The position numbers were made by a program, and so were the translations under genes. Of a stretch of 64,000 bases of DNA, positions 1 to 7,480 are shown one piece after another. A model generated the notes under the pieces. It made no database searches and had not been told where the DNA came from. It worked only from the letters and a program-made list of their open reading frames with translations. Positions within the stretch are counted from its first letter, which is position 1. Every line of letters begins with the position of its first letter. This stretch comes from Acidimicrobiia bacterium (lineage in GTDB: Bacteria; Actinomycetota; Acidimicrobiia; Acidimicrobiales; VFJN01), in assembly GCA_009694375.1 (NCBI GenBank), contig SHVB01000002.1:171250-235249 (forward strand). The letters are read 5' to 3'.

Positions 1-35
1 AGCGTAGGTCCACCCCTGGCCCCTACGCTTGGCCC

Positions 36-473
36 ATGACCCCGTTCGACGAGATCCGTAACCTGCTCGGCACCTACTGCGAGTGCATGGACCGTGGAGA
101 CTTTGAGGGCATCGGGGCCCTATTCGCCCAGGGCGCCCTCGCCGATGAGCACGGTCACCCCCTCGCCATCGGCGCCGAAGCGGTGGCAGCCTTCTACGCT
201 TCGGGAACAATGTTGTACGACGGATCACCCCGCACCAAACACCTGGTATCCAACAGCGTGTTCGACCTCGACGAGGCGGCGGGTGCCGCGGTGGTGCGGT
301 CGTCCTACGTGGTCCTCCAACAACTACCCGAGGCTCCTCTGCAGCCCATTATCGCCGGGCGCTACCGCGACAGTTTCTCCCACCAGGACGGCGCGTGGCA
401 CTTCGTGGAGCGTCGCTTCCTCGTGGACCTGCTCGGCGACCTATCGCATCACCTCAACTACGTCGTGGGCTAG
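36..473 (+). CDS. SnoaL/NTF2-like domain protein
   Basis: A 145-residue protein made of one NTF2-like cone fold of the SnoaL-like type. The N-terminal helix (about residues 3-30, with the typical Y-x-D/R-G-D-F pattern before an acidic loop) is followed by the alternating strands expected of this fold, and the region around 115-130 (W-H-F-x-x-R) is the usual last strand. Members are small enzymes or ligand-binding proteins (hydroxylases, isomerases, dehydratases) and the fold alone does not tell the substrate. TACGCT at 24-29 followed by six bases and the ATG suggests a leaderless transcript, which supports this start. It is transcribed in the same direction as the phosphatase downstream, which has its own promoter-like hexamer. 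Function is unknown. Confidence 0.8.
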   Translation: MTPFDEIRNLLGTYCECMDRGDFEGIGALFAQGALADEHGHPLAIGAEAVAAFYASGTMLYDGSPRTKHLVSNSVFDLDEAAGAAVVRSSYVVLQQLPEAPLQPIIAGRYRDSFSHQDGAWHFVERRFLVDLLGDLSHHLNYVVG

Positions 474-515
474 CCCTCTCCCCCAGGGGCTGCCGTGTTC
501 GGTTGGCCCAACCCC

Positions 516-521
516 TACGCT
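516..521 (+). promoter_or_regulatory. -10 hexamer TACGCT for phosphatase gene
   Basis: TACGCT lies eight bases before GTG at 530, with no Shine-Dalgarno in between. It decides the start of the phosphatase gene: the open frame runs much further upstream, but that extension overlaps the preceding gene and has arginine-rich, non-family sequence. Confidence 0.55.
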
Positions 522-529
522 GGGCTGTT

Positions 530-1225
530 GTGTCTACCCCTCGCTCATTCCGTCAGGCCCGCTTCCAGTCGCCCCCCGGGGCCACGCAACTGCTGCTGAT
601 ACGCCACGGGGAATCCGAACCGGCGGTGGAAGGGCAGACCTTCCCGCTCGTGGATGGCCACGGCGACCCGGCGCTGTCACCCGAGGGTCGAGTCCAAGCG
701 GCGCAGGTATGCGCCCGGCTACGGGGCGAGCGGATCCAAGCCATTTACGTCTCCAAACTTCGCCGAACCGCCGAAACCGCCGCCGGCCTGGTGGCGACAC
801 TCGGTATCGAGCCAGTGGTGAGTCCTGATCTTCACGAGGTCTTCCTCGGCGACTGGGAGGGCGGCGAGTTCCGGCAAAGAGTCGCGGCCGGAGATCCCAT
901 CATCATGCAGATGATGGTCGAGCAACGCTGGGATGTGGTCCCCAACGCGGAGCCTTCCGAAGCCTTCGCCGCCCGGGCTCATCGAGCGGTAGACCACATC
1001 GCTCGCACCCACCCGGGCCAGCGCGTGGCCGTCTTCGCCCACGGCGGCATCATCGGTCAGATCCTTTCGGAGGCCACTGGGGGTAGGTCCTTCGCCCACA
1101 GCGGGGCCGACAACGCCTCGATTTCCCACCTCGTGGTCACCGAGGATCGTTGGGTCCTGCGCTGCTTCAACGACACAAACCACCTCGACGGTGGCCTCAC
1201 CACCGAAGCCACCGCCCTCACCTAA
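530..1225 (+). CDS. histidine phosphatase family protein
   Basis: A 231-residue member of the phosphoglycerate-mutase-like branch of the histidine phosphatase superfamily. The signature L-I-R-H-G-E-S near residues 21-27 supplies the phospho-accepting His. The second core Arg lies in S-K-L-R-R-T-A-E-T-A, and the late catalytic His in V-F-A-H-G-G-I-I-G. Such enzymes remove phosphate from sugars, cofactors or proteins, and the substrate cannot be read from sequence. The GTG start is chosen because TACGCT lies just upstream and because the family domain begins about 20 residues later. It ends seven bases before the convergent stop of the next gene. A second member of the family is encoded at 17085-17750. 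Confidence 0.85.
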   Translation: MSTPRSFRQARFQSPPGATQLLLIRHGESEPAVEGQTFPLVDGHGDPALSPEGRVQAAQVCARLRGERIQAIYVSKLRRTAETAAGLVATLGIEPVVSPDLHEVFLGDWEGGEFRQRVAAGDPIIMQMMVEQRWDVVPNAEPSEAFAARAHRAVDHIARTHPGQRVAVFAHGGIIGQILSEATGGRSFAHSGADNASISHLVVTEDRWVLRCFNDTNHLDGGLTTEATALT

Positions 1226-1231
1226 GGCCCC

Positions 1232-2071
1232 TCAGCGGCCCGACGGTTGATCGAAGGCCTCCGCCAATCCCGCCAAAAGCCATGTCACCGCCGGCGGCGG
1301 GGGCCACCCCGAGTGGCGAAGGCTGAGCACCTCCACGAGCACTACGGCATCGGCCTGGGCGACGGCCGCACCCATCGGGGTTGGATTGGCGTGCACGCGC
1401 ACCTGATCCTCCACCACGTCCACCACGAAGCGGTGATCAGGATTGGTCACGGTGATCTCCACCGCCCCGGTTTCGGTGGAACCAGCGCAGAGTGAGACGG
1501 CTCGGCCGAGGGCGGCGACATAGTGCAACGCGTCGAGTACCTCGCCGCGGTCCACGATGGGCACCACGCCGAGGGGGAGCACAATGTCGCGCTCGTGGAC
1601 CCACGCATCCCAGAGCGCGTGGTCGGCCACCTGGCGCACCGGTAGATGGCCCGGCGGTGCCTCGGCGATGACGTCCCAATCGGCCGCCGTCAGTGCTTCC
1701 ACCACGCCCACCAGGGTGGCATTGCTGCGGGCGAACTCCTCGAACGTGGCGGTCACCGAACCGCCGCGTCCGCCCTCCACCATGAGCGCCGGTGAAGCCA
1801 CCGGATCGAAGGTGGCCAACAGGCGGGTGGGCGCACCGGCGAGCCCCTCTTCGATGGATCGGGCCCAGAAGTGATTGGTGGAGGTGAGGTGGGTGACCAC
1901 ATCCTGCACGCTCCACCCCTCACACCGGCTGGGGTGGTGCCACTGCTGCTCCGATAACTCGCCCAGGATCCCTTCGAGACGTCGCCGCTGGGCGAGCAGA
2001 GGATGGGGATCAGAGGGGGGCAGAGCCACCGCGATGACCGCTGGATAGCGGTAGCGCGGAGCCAGCAGCAC
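1232..2071 (-). CDS. TIGR03083 / maleylpyruvate isomerase-like (DinB fold) protein
   Basis: A 279-residue protein of the actinobacterial TIGR03083 family, which shares the DinB-like four-helix bundle with mycothiol-dependent maleylpyruvate isomerase. The N-terminal part shows the family pattern L-x-x-L-x-x-x-x-W-x-x-P-S-x-C-x-G-W-x-V-x-D-V-x-x-H-L near residues 34-65, whose His would be a metal ligand. A later H-x-x-x-x-D (A-L-W-D-A-W-V-H-E-R-D) near 150-160 completes the usual His set. Mycothiol dependence is known only for some relatives and is inference here. The GTG start is supported by TAGGGT at 2078-2083 exactly six bases upstream, a leaderless arrangement. Confidence 0.8.
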   Translation of the reverse strand: MLLAPRYRYPAVIAVALPPSDPHPLLAQRRRLEGILGELSEQQWHHPSRCEGWSVQDVVTHLTSTNHFWARSIEEGLAGAPTRLLATFDPVASPALMVEGGRGGSVTATFEEFARSNATLVGVVEALTAADWDVIAEAPPGHLPVRQVADHALWDAWVHERDIVLPLGVVPIVDRGEVLDALHYVAALGRAVSLCAGSTETGAVEITVTNPDHRFVVDVVEDQVRVHANPTPMGAAVAQADAVVLVEVLSLRHSGWPPPPAVTWLLAGLAEAFDQPSGR

Positions 2072-2128
2072 GGTCGAACCCTAGCCCTGCCTTCGCCCTC
2101 GTCCGGCTCTCTCCACTACCGCGGCCGG

Positions 2129-2566
2129 CTAGGGGATCCGGCGGTAGAGATTGGTGTCGCGGGTCTCGAAACCGGCGGAACGGTAGAGGTGGTTGGCGGC
2201 TTCTCGACCGGGGCGGCTCGTGAGGTCCACGGTCTTGGCCCCCACCTCGAAGGCCCGCGCCACCATGGCCTCGAGTAGTTGCCGGCCGATCCCCTGGTTG
2301 GCACAAGCCTCATCCACGATCACGTCTTCCACCCAGGCCCGCAGGGCGGTGGTGGTCGGGAAGATGCAGAGCGTGGCCACCCCCACGATGCTTCCCTCCT
2401 CCGTCCGGGCCAGGAACTGCGTGGTGGCGTCGTGAGCCAGCAGAGATTCCACCTGCACCAAGGCAGGGGGCGGGTTGGTGGAGGAAAGTTGCGGCACGAG
2501 GTGCTGCAGCGCCGCGTGTAGAGCGACCGCGTCGTGGCCGGTGGCGATGGTGATCGAGACAGCCAC
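2129..2566 (-). CDS. GNAT family N-acetyltransferase
   Basis: A 145-residue GNAT acyltransferase that would transfer an acyl group from acyl-CoA to an amine; the substrate is not evident. The acetyl-CoA binding motif A is clear (V-D-E-A-C-A-N-Q-G-I-G-R-Q-L, with the Q/R-x-x-G-x-G/A core), followed by the motif B strand and the usual L-Y-R-S-A-G-F-E near the C terminus. The open frame extends back into the citrate synthase gene, but the extension is arginine/proline-rich and not family-like. GTG at 2566 lies five bases after the citrate synthase stop and gives a normal GNAT length, so the two genes are probably translationally coupled. Confidence 0.85.
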   Translation of the reverse strand: MAVSITIATGHDAVALHAALQHLVPQLSSTNPPPALVQVESLLAHDATTQFLARTEEGSIVGVATLCIFPTTTALRAWVEDVIVDEACANQGIGRQLLEAMVARAFEVGAKTVDLTSRPGREAANHLYRSAGFETRDTNLYRRIP

Positions 2567-2571
2567 CAGCG

Positions 2572-4113
2572 TCAGCGGGGATCCGGAACCGGCTCGGGCG
2601 GGGGCGGGCCGACATAGCGAGCCGAGGGTCGGATAATCCGATTGTCGGCCGCCTGTTCCAGGATGTTGGCACACCACCCAATCACCCGGCTCGACGCGAA
2701 CGTGGGGGTGAACAACTCGGGCGGCAGGCCACAATGGTCCATCACCACTCCGGCGTAGAACTCCACATTGGCGTAGAGGTTCCGACCGGGCTTGAGCTCG
2801 GCCAGGACCTCCACCACTGTCTGTTCCACCACCTTGGCGAACTCGATCTTGTCGGCGTGAATCCGCTCCGCCACCGCACGCAAGAAGGTGGAGCGCGGGT
2901 CGTTGGTCTTGTAGACCCGATGCCCGAAGCCCATGATCTTGTCGCCCCGGGTGACGTGATCAACCAAGTAGGGACGAGCATTCTCAGCGGTCCCGATGGC
3001 TTCGAGTAACGCCAGGGCGCGCGAGGGTGCGCCGCCATGTAGCGGTCCGGACAACGCCCCCATCCCCCCCACCACTGCGGCGGCCACATCCGCCCCGGAG
3101 GACGTGATCACCCGGGCGGTGAAGGTGGAGGCGTTGAACCCGTGGTCGATGGTGGTGATCTGATACTGCTCCACGGCGCGACCCTTATCGTGGTCGAACT
3201 CCTCGCCGGTGAGCATCCAGAGGTAGTTGGCGCCGTACCCGAGATCCTGGCGGGGCTCGATCACCGCCAGGCCCCGTTGGAGGCGGTGAATCGCCATGAT
3301 CAGCGAGGGCATGACGGCACACATCTGCAGGGCGTTGCGGCGCCGCTCGGCGGCATCGATATCCAAGGTGGGCTGGTAGCCCTCGGCGGCCCCCACCATC
3401 GACATGGCCGAACGCACGGCCTCCATCACTGTTTGGCTCGACGCTGCCAGCGCTGGCAGCAGCGCGGCCACCGAAGTTGGCACCACCCGTAACGATTTCA
3501 CCTCGGCGGCAAAGGACGCTCGCTCGGCCACGCTGGGCAGGTGACCGTCGATGAGGAGATGCCACACATCCTCGAGCGGCAACTTGTCGGCCAACTCCAC
3601 GGCGTTGTACTGGCGGTAGTGGTAGAAGCCTTCGAGGCCCCGCACGTCGCCCACTTCGGTCTCAGCCACGATCACACCTTCGAGCCCGGCGGGGGCCTCG
3701 ATGGTTGAGGGGTGCACTACCGGCTGCACCTGGGCGAAGGCCATGAGGGAGCGCAAGGACACCACCCCCACGAGTCGGCCGTGATCCACCACGGGGAGGT
3801 GGCGGTAGCCGCCTTGGGCGAACCCGGCAAAGGCTTCCTGGACAGATAACTCCGGGGCGGCGCAGTCCACCGGTTGAGTCATCCACTCGCTGACTTTCGT
3901 GTCGGCGGCGGCCTTCCCGGTGGCGTTGAAGCGAACGAGATCGCGCTCGGTGAGGATGCCGATGGGCCGCTCACCGTCGACCACCACCACGGACCCCTTC
4001 TGGCGCTCAGCCATCCTCGCCGAGGCCACCGCGATGGTCTCGGAGGCCGACGCGATCACAGGAGGCGAACTCATCACCTCGGCAACGGTGCGAACGACAG
4101 GGTTGGGGGCCAT
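2572..4113 (-). CDS. CBS-domain citrate synthase (CBS pair fused to citrate synthase)
   Basis: A 513-residue fusion. Residues about 8-125 form a Bateman module of two CBS repeats (V-A-E-V-M-S-S-P-P ... G-I-L-T-E-R-D-L, then V-S-E-W-M-T ... G-V-V-S-L-R). Residues about 150-505 are a complete citrate synthase, which condenses oxaloacetate and acetyl-CoA. Substrate and catalytic motifs are present: D-H-G-F-N-A-S-T, the catalytic His in G-P-L-H-G-G-A, and G-F-G-H-R-V-Y. The usual catalytic Asp of the N-V-D-F motif is Glu (about residue 451, N-V-E-F-Y-A-G). Glu occurs at this position in some actinobacterial CitA-type enzymes as I remember them, so it may be a subfamily trait. CBS pairs usually bind adenine nucleotides, suggesting energy-charge control (inference). 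TAGGCT at 4122-4127 lies eight bases before the ATG. Confidence 0.9.
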   Translation of the reverse strand: MAPNPVVRTVAEVMSSPPVIASASETIAVASARMAERQKGSVVVVDGERPIGILTERDLVRFNATGKAAADTKVSEWMTQPVDCAAPELSVQEAFAGFAQGGYRHLPVVDHGRLVGVVSLRSLMAFAQVQPVVHPSTIEAPAGLEGVIVAETEVGDVRGLEGFYHYRQYNAVELADKLPLEDVWHLLIDGHLPSVAERASFAAEVKSLRVVPTSVAALLPALAASSQTVMEAVRSAMSMVGAAEGYQPTLDIDAAERRRNALQMCAVMPSLIMAIHRLQRGLAVIEPRQDLGYGANYLWMLTGEEFDHDKGRAVEQYQITTIDHGFNASTFTARVITSSGADVAAAVVGGMGALSGPLHGGAPSRALALLEAIGTAENARPYLVDHVTRGDKIMGFGHRVYKTNDPRSTFLRAVAERIHADKIEFAKVVEQTVVEVLAELKPGRNLYANVEFYAGVVMDHCGLPPELFTPTFASSRVIGWCANILEQAADNRIIRPSARYVGPPPPEPVPDPR

Positions 4114-4161
4114 TTGTTTCGAGCCTAGCGAACGGACCAGACGGACCGCATTCCGGCATCG

Positions 4162-4770
4162 TTACGGGTCGTTGCGCTGCTTGCGCTGCAGCAGGGTGCC
4201 GCCCACCGCAATCATGAGCACCGCCGCAATCGTGGATCCAATGATCCACGGGGCGGCGGAGGTGGTGCCATCGTCGCGCTGGGCGGCCTCGAGTGTCGTC
4301 CTCGGCAGGGGGTTCGCCCGGGCGGGCGTCAGGTTGATGCGAGGGGCGGGGTGGCCGAGCTCCCCTTTCGATTCCTGGGCCTCGCTCCAGGCGATCTCGC
4401 CGTTGCTGGTCTGCTGGAGGGTCGGGAACTGCACCTCGCCCACTGTGGCGGGGAGTTGCACCTTGACGCTGAAGCGCTCGACAGCCACCGAGGAACCGCC
4501 GGACCAGGTCAGGGTGTTGGCCGCCGCATCGACGGCGGAAACCCACGCCCCGGCCTTCACCGGCACGGAGAGGACATAAGCGCCCTCGGGTAGCTGCACG
4601 ACCACTCCAGTGGTGGCAGCACCCTCAGGCTCCACCACAAACACCAGCGTCACCACCGAGGCGGCCGCCGCCTCGGTGGGGTCGATCGCCACATGGGCCG
4701 AAGCCGGGGCGGCTAGGGCAGCCAGCCCGAGAAGGACCAACGGGGGCCAAGCCCAGCCAGGTCGAATCAC
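4162..4770 (-). CDS. ycnI: YcnI-like copper-binding membrane protein (DUF1775)
   Basis: A 202-residue exported, membrane-anchored protein. Residues 1-25 are a signal peptide ending A-S-A, so the mature chain begins with His26. In YcnI proteins this N-terminal His is a copper ligand, and a conserved Trp lies near the site. The DUF1775 beta-domain spans about 26-145, followed by a Pro-rich linker and a C-terminal membrane helix (about 172-193) with a short basic tail. The expected role is copper binding or handling outside the membrane. Usual partner genes (CopC/CopD, PCu(A)C) are absent here; the oxidase locus that would need copper lies at 58-63 kb. A Shine-Dalgarno-like AAGGAA precedes the ATG, unlike the leaderless genes nearby. 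Confidence 0.85.
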   Translation of the reverse strand: MIRPGWAWPPLVLLGLAALAAPASAHVAIDPTEAAAASVVTLVFVVEPEGAATTGVVVQLPEGAYVLSVPVKAGAWVSAVDAAANTLTWSGGSSVAVERFSVKVQLPATVGEVQFPTLQQTSNGEIAWSEAQESKGELGHPAPRINLTPARANPLPRTTLEAAQRDDGTTSAAPWIIGSTIAAVLMIAVGGTLLQRKQRNDP

Positions 4771-4810
4771 CGCTGGAGGTTCCTTGGATACGGTCCCACG
4801 GATCCCAACG

Positions 4811-4816
4811 TACGCT
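4811..4816 (+). promoter_or_regulatory. -10 hexamer TACGCT for PAC2 gene
   Basis: TACGCT is followed by seven bases and GTG at 4824. There is no Shine-Dalgarno, so the transcript probably starts at or next to the start codon. Confidence 0.5.
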
Positions 4817-4823
4817 GGGCAAC

Positions 4824-5666
4824 GTGGATTACCTCCGTTGGTTCAATCGACCCGTGTTGCGGCAACCCGCAGTCATCGCCGCCTTCGAAGGCTGGAACGA
4901 CGCCGGCGATGCCGCCTCCACCGCCGCCCGGTATCTCCTCAACCGCTGGGACCTCGACCTGGTGGGTGATATCGATCCCGAAGAGTTCTACGACTTCACC
5001 TCCACTCGGCCCGAGGTGCAACTCGATGACGACGACCGTCGCGAGATCATCTGGCCGAGCACAAAACTCTTCGCCGGCACCATCGCCGACAGTGACCACG
5101 ATGTGCTGATCGTGATCGGGGCCGAGCCCCAACTCCGCTGGCGTACCTACTGTGGTGCTGTTTGTGAGGTGGCTACCGGCCAGCAGGCCCGGCTGTGCCT
5201 CACCCTCGGTGCCCTGCTGGCTGACGTCCCCCACAGCCGACCCACCTCCATCGTCGGTACGGCCTTCAAGGCCGATGTCATCGGCGGAGTGGAACTGCGC
5301 CCGTCGAGTTATGAAGGGCCCACCGGCATCGTGGGGGTGCTCCACGACTCCTGGCGGCAAGCCGGACTGGCCTCCGCGTCGCTGTGGGCCACCGTCCCGT
5401 CGTACGTGCCGGGGGCAGCATCACCGAAAGCGGCACTGGCGCTGATTGAGCGCACCACCGCCATGCTCGAAACCTCCCTGGTAGCAACCGACCTCGAGGT
5501 TGCCTCCAGCGCCTATGAACGCCAGGTCAGTGAGTTGGTGGCTGCCGATGAGGAGACATCGAGTTATGTGGCCTCCCTTGAGGCACGTTACGACGAGGGC
5601 CTGCCGGTAGTTCCCTCTCTGGAATCCATCGCGGAGGAGGTGGAGCGCTTCCTGCGCGAGCAGTAG
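4824..5666 (+). CDS. PAC2 family protein (proteasome-assembly-chaperone-like)
   Basis: A 280-residue PAC2-family protein. The family pattern is visible from the start: a strand with A-F-E-G-W-N-D-A-G-D-A-A at about 19-31, the L-V-I-G-A-E-P-x-L-R-W strand-turn near 95-106, and the S-Y-V-P-G-A-A-S-P-K-A-A-L-A-L segment near 190-205. The C terminus (about 215-280) is predicted helical. PAC2 proteins resemble eukaryotic proteasome assembly chaperones; in actinobacteria their biochemical role is unsettled, and no proteasome genes are in this window. The start is fixed by the upstream TACGCT and by homology beginning within the first ten residues. Confidence 0.85.
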   Translation: MDYLRWFNRPVLRQPAVIAAFEGWNDAGDAASTAARYLLNRWDLDLVGDIDPEEFYDFTSTRPEVQLDDDDRREIIWPSTKLFAGTIADSDHDVLIVIGAEPQLRWRTYCGAVCEVATGQQARLCLTLGALLADVPHSRPTSIVGTAFKADVIGGVELRPSSYEGPTGIVGVLHDSWRQAGLASASLWATVPSYVPGAASPKAALALIERTTAMLETSLVATDLEVASSAYERQVSELVAADEETSSYVASLEARYDEGLPVVPSLESIAEEVERFLREQ

Positions 5667-5680
5667 CGCTCCCCGTCGCC

Positions 5681-6367
5681 CTACGGCTGCGCCCAGGGCT
5701 GCGACCGGGGCGGGTCGAAGAGTACGGGCAGGCTCTCGCCCCGAATCGCCGCAAAGGCGTGGGCACCCCACTGCGGCAGGCCCACGGTCATCTCGGGCAG
5801 TTCATCCTCGGCAAACCACCCGACATCACGCGTCTCAAGCGGATGGGGCTTGAGGGCACCGCCAGTGGCCTCGCAGAGGAACACGGTGGAGTACAGGGGG
5901 ATGCGGGTGAGCCCCATCCGCATGCCGTCCAACACCGCAATCACCCCCTTGGGCCGACAATGGATGCCCGTTTCCTCCAGTACCTCTTTTACCGCCACCT
6001 CGGCGGGCGAATACCCCACGTCGGCCCATCCCGTGGGGTAGAGCCAGATGCCCGAGTCGGCGCGCTGCACCAGCAGAATCCGGCCCTCAGCGTCGTGGAC
6101 CACCGCCCCGATGGCCGATTTGGGGGTGACATAACCTGCCACCCCGTCACCCACCAACCGCATCCACTCCTCCACATAGTGCTCGGCGTCGTAGCTGGCC
6201 TCGGCTTCGATCGATGCCCGGATGTCCCCGGCGACGTGCAGTATCTCCTCGAATCGCTCCTGCTCATAGAGGCTCTGGGTGAATCCGAGCCCGGTGCGGG
6301 CGATGGCCGAAAGCGCTTCGGACCAACGAAGCAGGTCCTGACGGTTGGGCGGCGGGCGATCGACCAT
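5681..6367 (-). CDS. NUDIX hydrolase with N-terminal Nudix_N-type domain
   Basis: A 228-residue hydrolase, probably acting on ADP-ribose or related nucleoside diphosphates (inference from architecture). Residues about 5-60 match the small helical N-terminal domain of YjhB-like Nudix enzymes; the Nudix fold follows from about 75. The Nudix box (G-W-A-D-V-G-Y-S-P-A-E-V-A-V-K-E-V-L-E-E) keeps the metal-binding E-x-x-E-E core, but Tyr replaces the first Glu and Lys replaces Arg, deviations common in this subfamily. The reading frame runs upstream into the redoxin gene. ATG at 6367 follows that gene's TGA by one base, so the two are likely translationally coupled; ATG at 6394 is an alternative. 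Confidence 0.85.
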   Translation of the reverse strand: MVDRPPPNRQDLLRWSEALSAIARTGLGFTQSLYEQERFEEILHVAGDIRASIEAEASYDAEHYVEEWMRLVGDGVAGYVTPKSAIGAVVHDAEGRILLVQRADSGIWLYPTGWADVGYSPAEVAVKEVLEETGIHCRPKGVIAVLDGMRMGLTRIPLYSTVFLCEATGGALKPHPLETRDVGWFAEDELPEMTVGLPQWGAHAFAAIRGESLPVLFDPPRSQPWAQP

Positions 6368-6368
6368 G

Positions 6369-7418
6369 TCAGCGAGGCGCCTGGGAGATCCCATAGCCCG
6401 GGCGTCCCGCCGCCTCCCACTCATCCCAAAACTCAAAGAAGGGCTGGCCGAAGGGATCCTGGCCCCGCAGCGGCAGCAGCCCCCGCCGGATCGTCCAGTC
6501 CATCGGGGCCAACGCGGCGGCGATGTCCATGTGGCGCTCGGCGGCCTCCTGGCGCCCGTCGCGAAGGAGATGCACCGCCAACCGGCGATGCGCCAGGGCA
6601 CGATGTTCATCGGGGGTGCGGCGACGGTGCTGGGCCACGACCTCATCGACGGCCATCGGCGCCTCGTCATTGTTCACCCAGGCTCGCAGGGCATCGTGGT
6701 GGGCCTCGGAGTCGATCTGGGTGAATTCCTTCCAGCGGTCATCGCCCGGTGCGATGTCCGGTGGACGGACGATCTCGTCGTGTTCGTCGATCCAAATGGT
6801 GGTGGGCACGTTGACCACGCCGTAGCGCTCAGCGAGCACGCCCTCACGATCGACCATCACCGGGTACGTCGGGTTGGCTTCCTCCACCCAGGGCCGTACC
6901 GCCTCGATGTCCTCGTCGAGAGCCACGGAGATAATGCGGATGTTTTGCTCACCAAGTTCGTCCTGTAGGGCCTGCCATGCCCCGAGTTCGTAGCGACATC
7001 CACACCACGACGACCACGCCACCACCATCCGCTTTTGCCCGGCAAAGTCGCTGAGCTTCACTTCGGTCCCATCAAGGGTGGGAAGCGCCACGTCTGGAGC
7101 GACCCGAGTACCAGCCTCCACGTCGGTGCCCGGCGTGGCCGGACCCCCGAACACGGCGATGGCCTCGGCAGCATCCACGGCGATGGTGAAGCCCACCCGC
7201 TCGGCCAGGGCCGCCACATCCACCACTTCGCCCTCGACCAGCCCGACGGGATCCCGAACGGGGACGCACACATCTCCCCGGCAGAGACCTTCGGGCTTCA
7301 GCGCCCAACCGGTGGCCTTGGCCAGATCGGGTCGGGCGATGAACAACCGGTCCCCATCCCGCACGGCTCGCACCTGCACCTCATCGACCGTGATGATCAC
7401 CGCATCAATTGTCTCCAT
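6369..7418 (-). CDS. redoxin/thioredoxin-fold protein with C-x-C motif
   Basis: A 349-residue cytoplasmic protein (no signal peptide). Residues 1-105 form an N-terminal region I cannot assign, with two Cys in C-R-G-D-V-C. About 106-235 is an AhpC/TlpA-type redoxin domain ending in the cis-Pro segment V-N-V-P-T-T-I-W. The redox motif is W-C-G-C-R rather than W-C-x-x-C, so Cys-x-Cys would have to form any disulfide. The C-terminal 100 residues are helical, with an [16 protein letters not shown] stretch resembling a TPR-like helix pair. It may be a thiol-disulfide enzyme or peroxiredoxin-like reductase, substrate unknown. TAGGTT lies eight bases before the ATG. The stop is one base from the Nudix start. 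Confidence 0.75.
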   Translation of the reverse strand: METIDAVIITVDEVQVRAVRDGDRLFIARPDLAKATGWALKPEGLCRGDVCVPVRDPVGLVEGEVVDVAALAERVGFTIAVDAAEAIAVFGGPATPGTDVEAGTRVAPDVALPTLDGTEVKLSDFAGQKRMVVAWSSWCGCRYELGAWQALQDELGEQNIRIISVALDEDIEAVRPWVEEANPTYPVMVDREGVLAERYGVVNVPTTIWIDEHDEIVRPPDIAPGDDRWKEFTQIDSEAHHDALRAWVNNDEAPMAVDEVVAQHRRRTPDEHRALAHRRLAVHLLRDGRQEAAERHMDIAAALAPMDWTIRRGLLPLRGQDPFGQPFFEFWDEWEAAGRPGYGISQAPR

Positions 7419-7480
7419 GAGCGACGAACCTACGCGAGATCGCCGCCCCCCGGCACCGCGCCCGGGCGGGAAGGCCCGCC

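Noticed and set aside
6040..6110. Degenerate Nudix box (Tyr and Lys replacing Glu and Arg)
   Set aside because: The same substitutions are usual in the YjhB-like subgroup; not a sign of inactivity.
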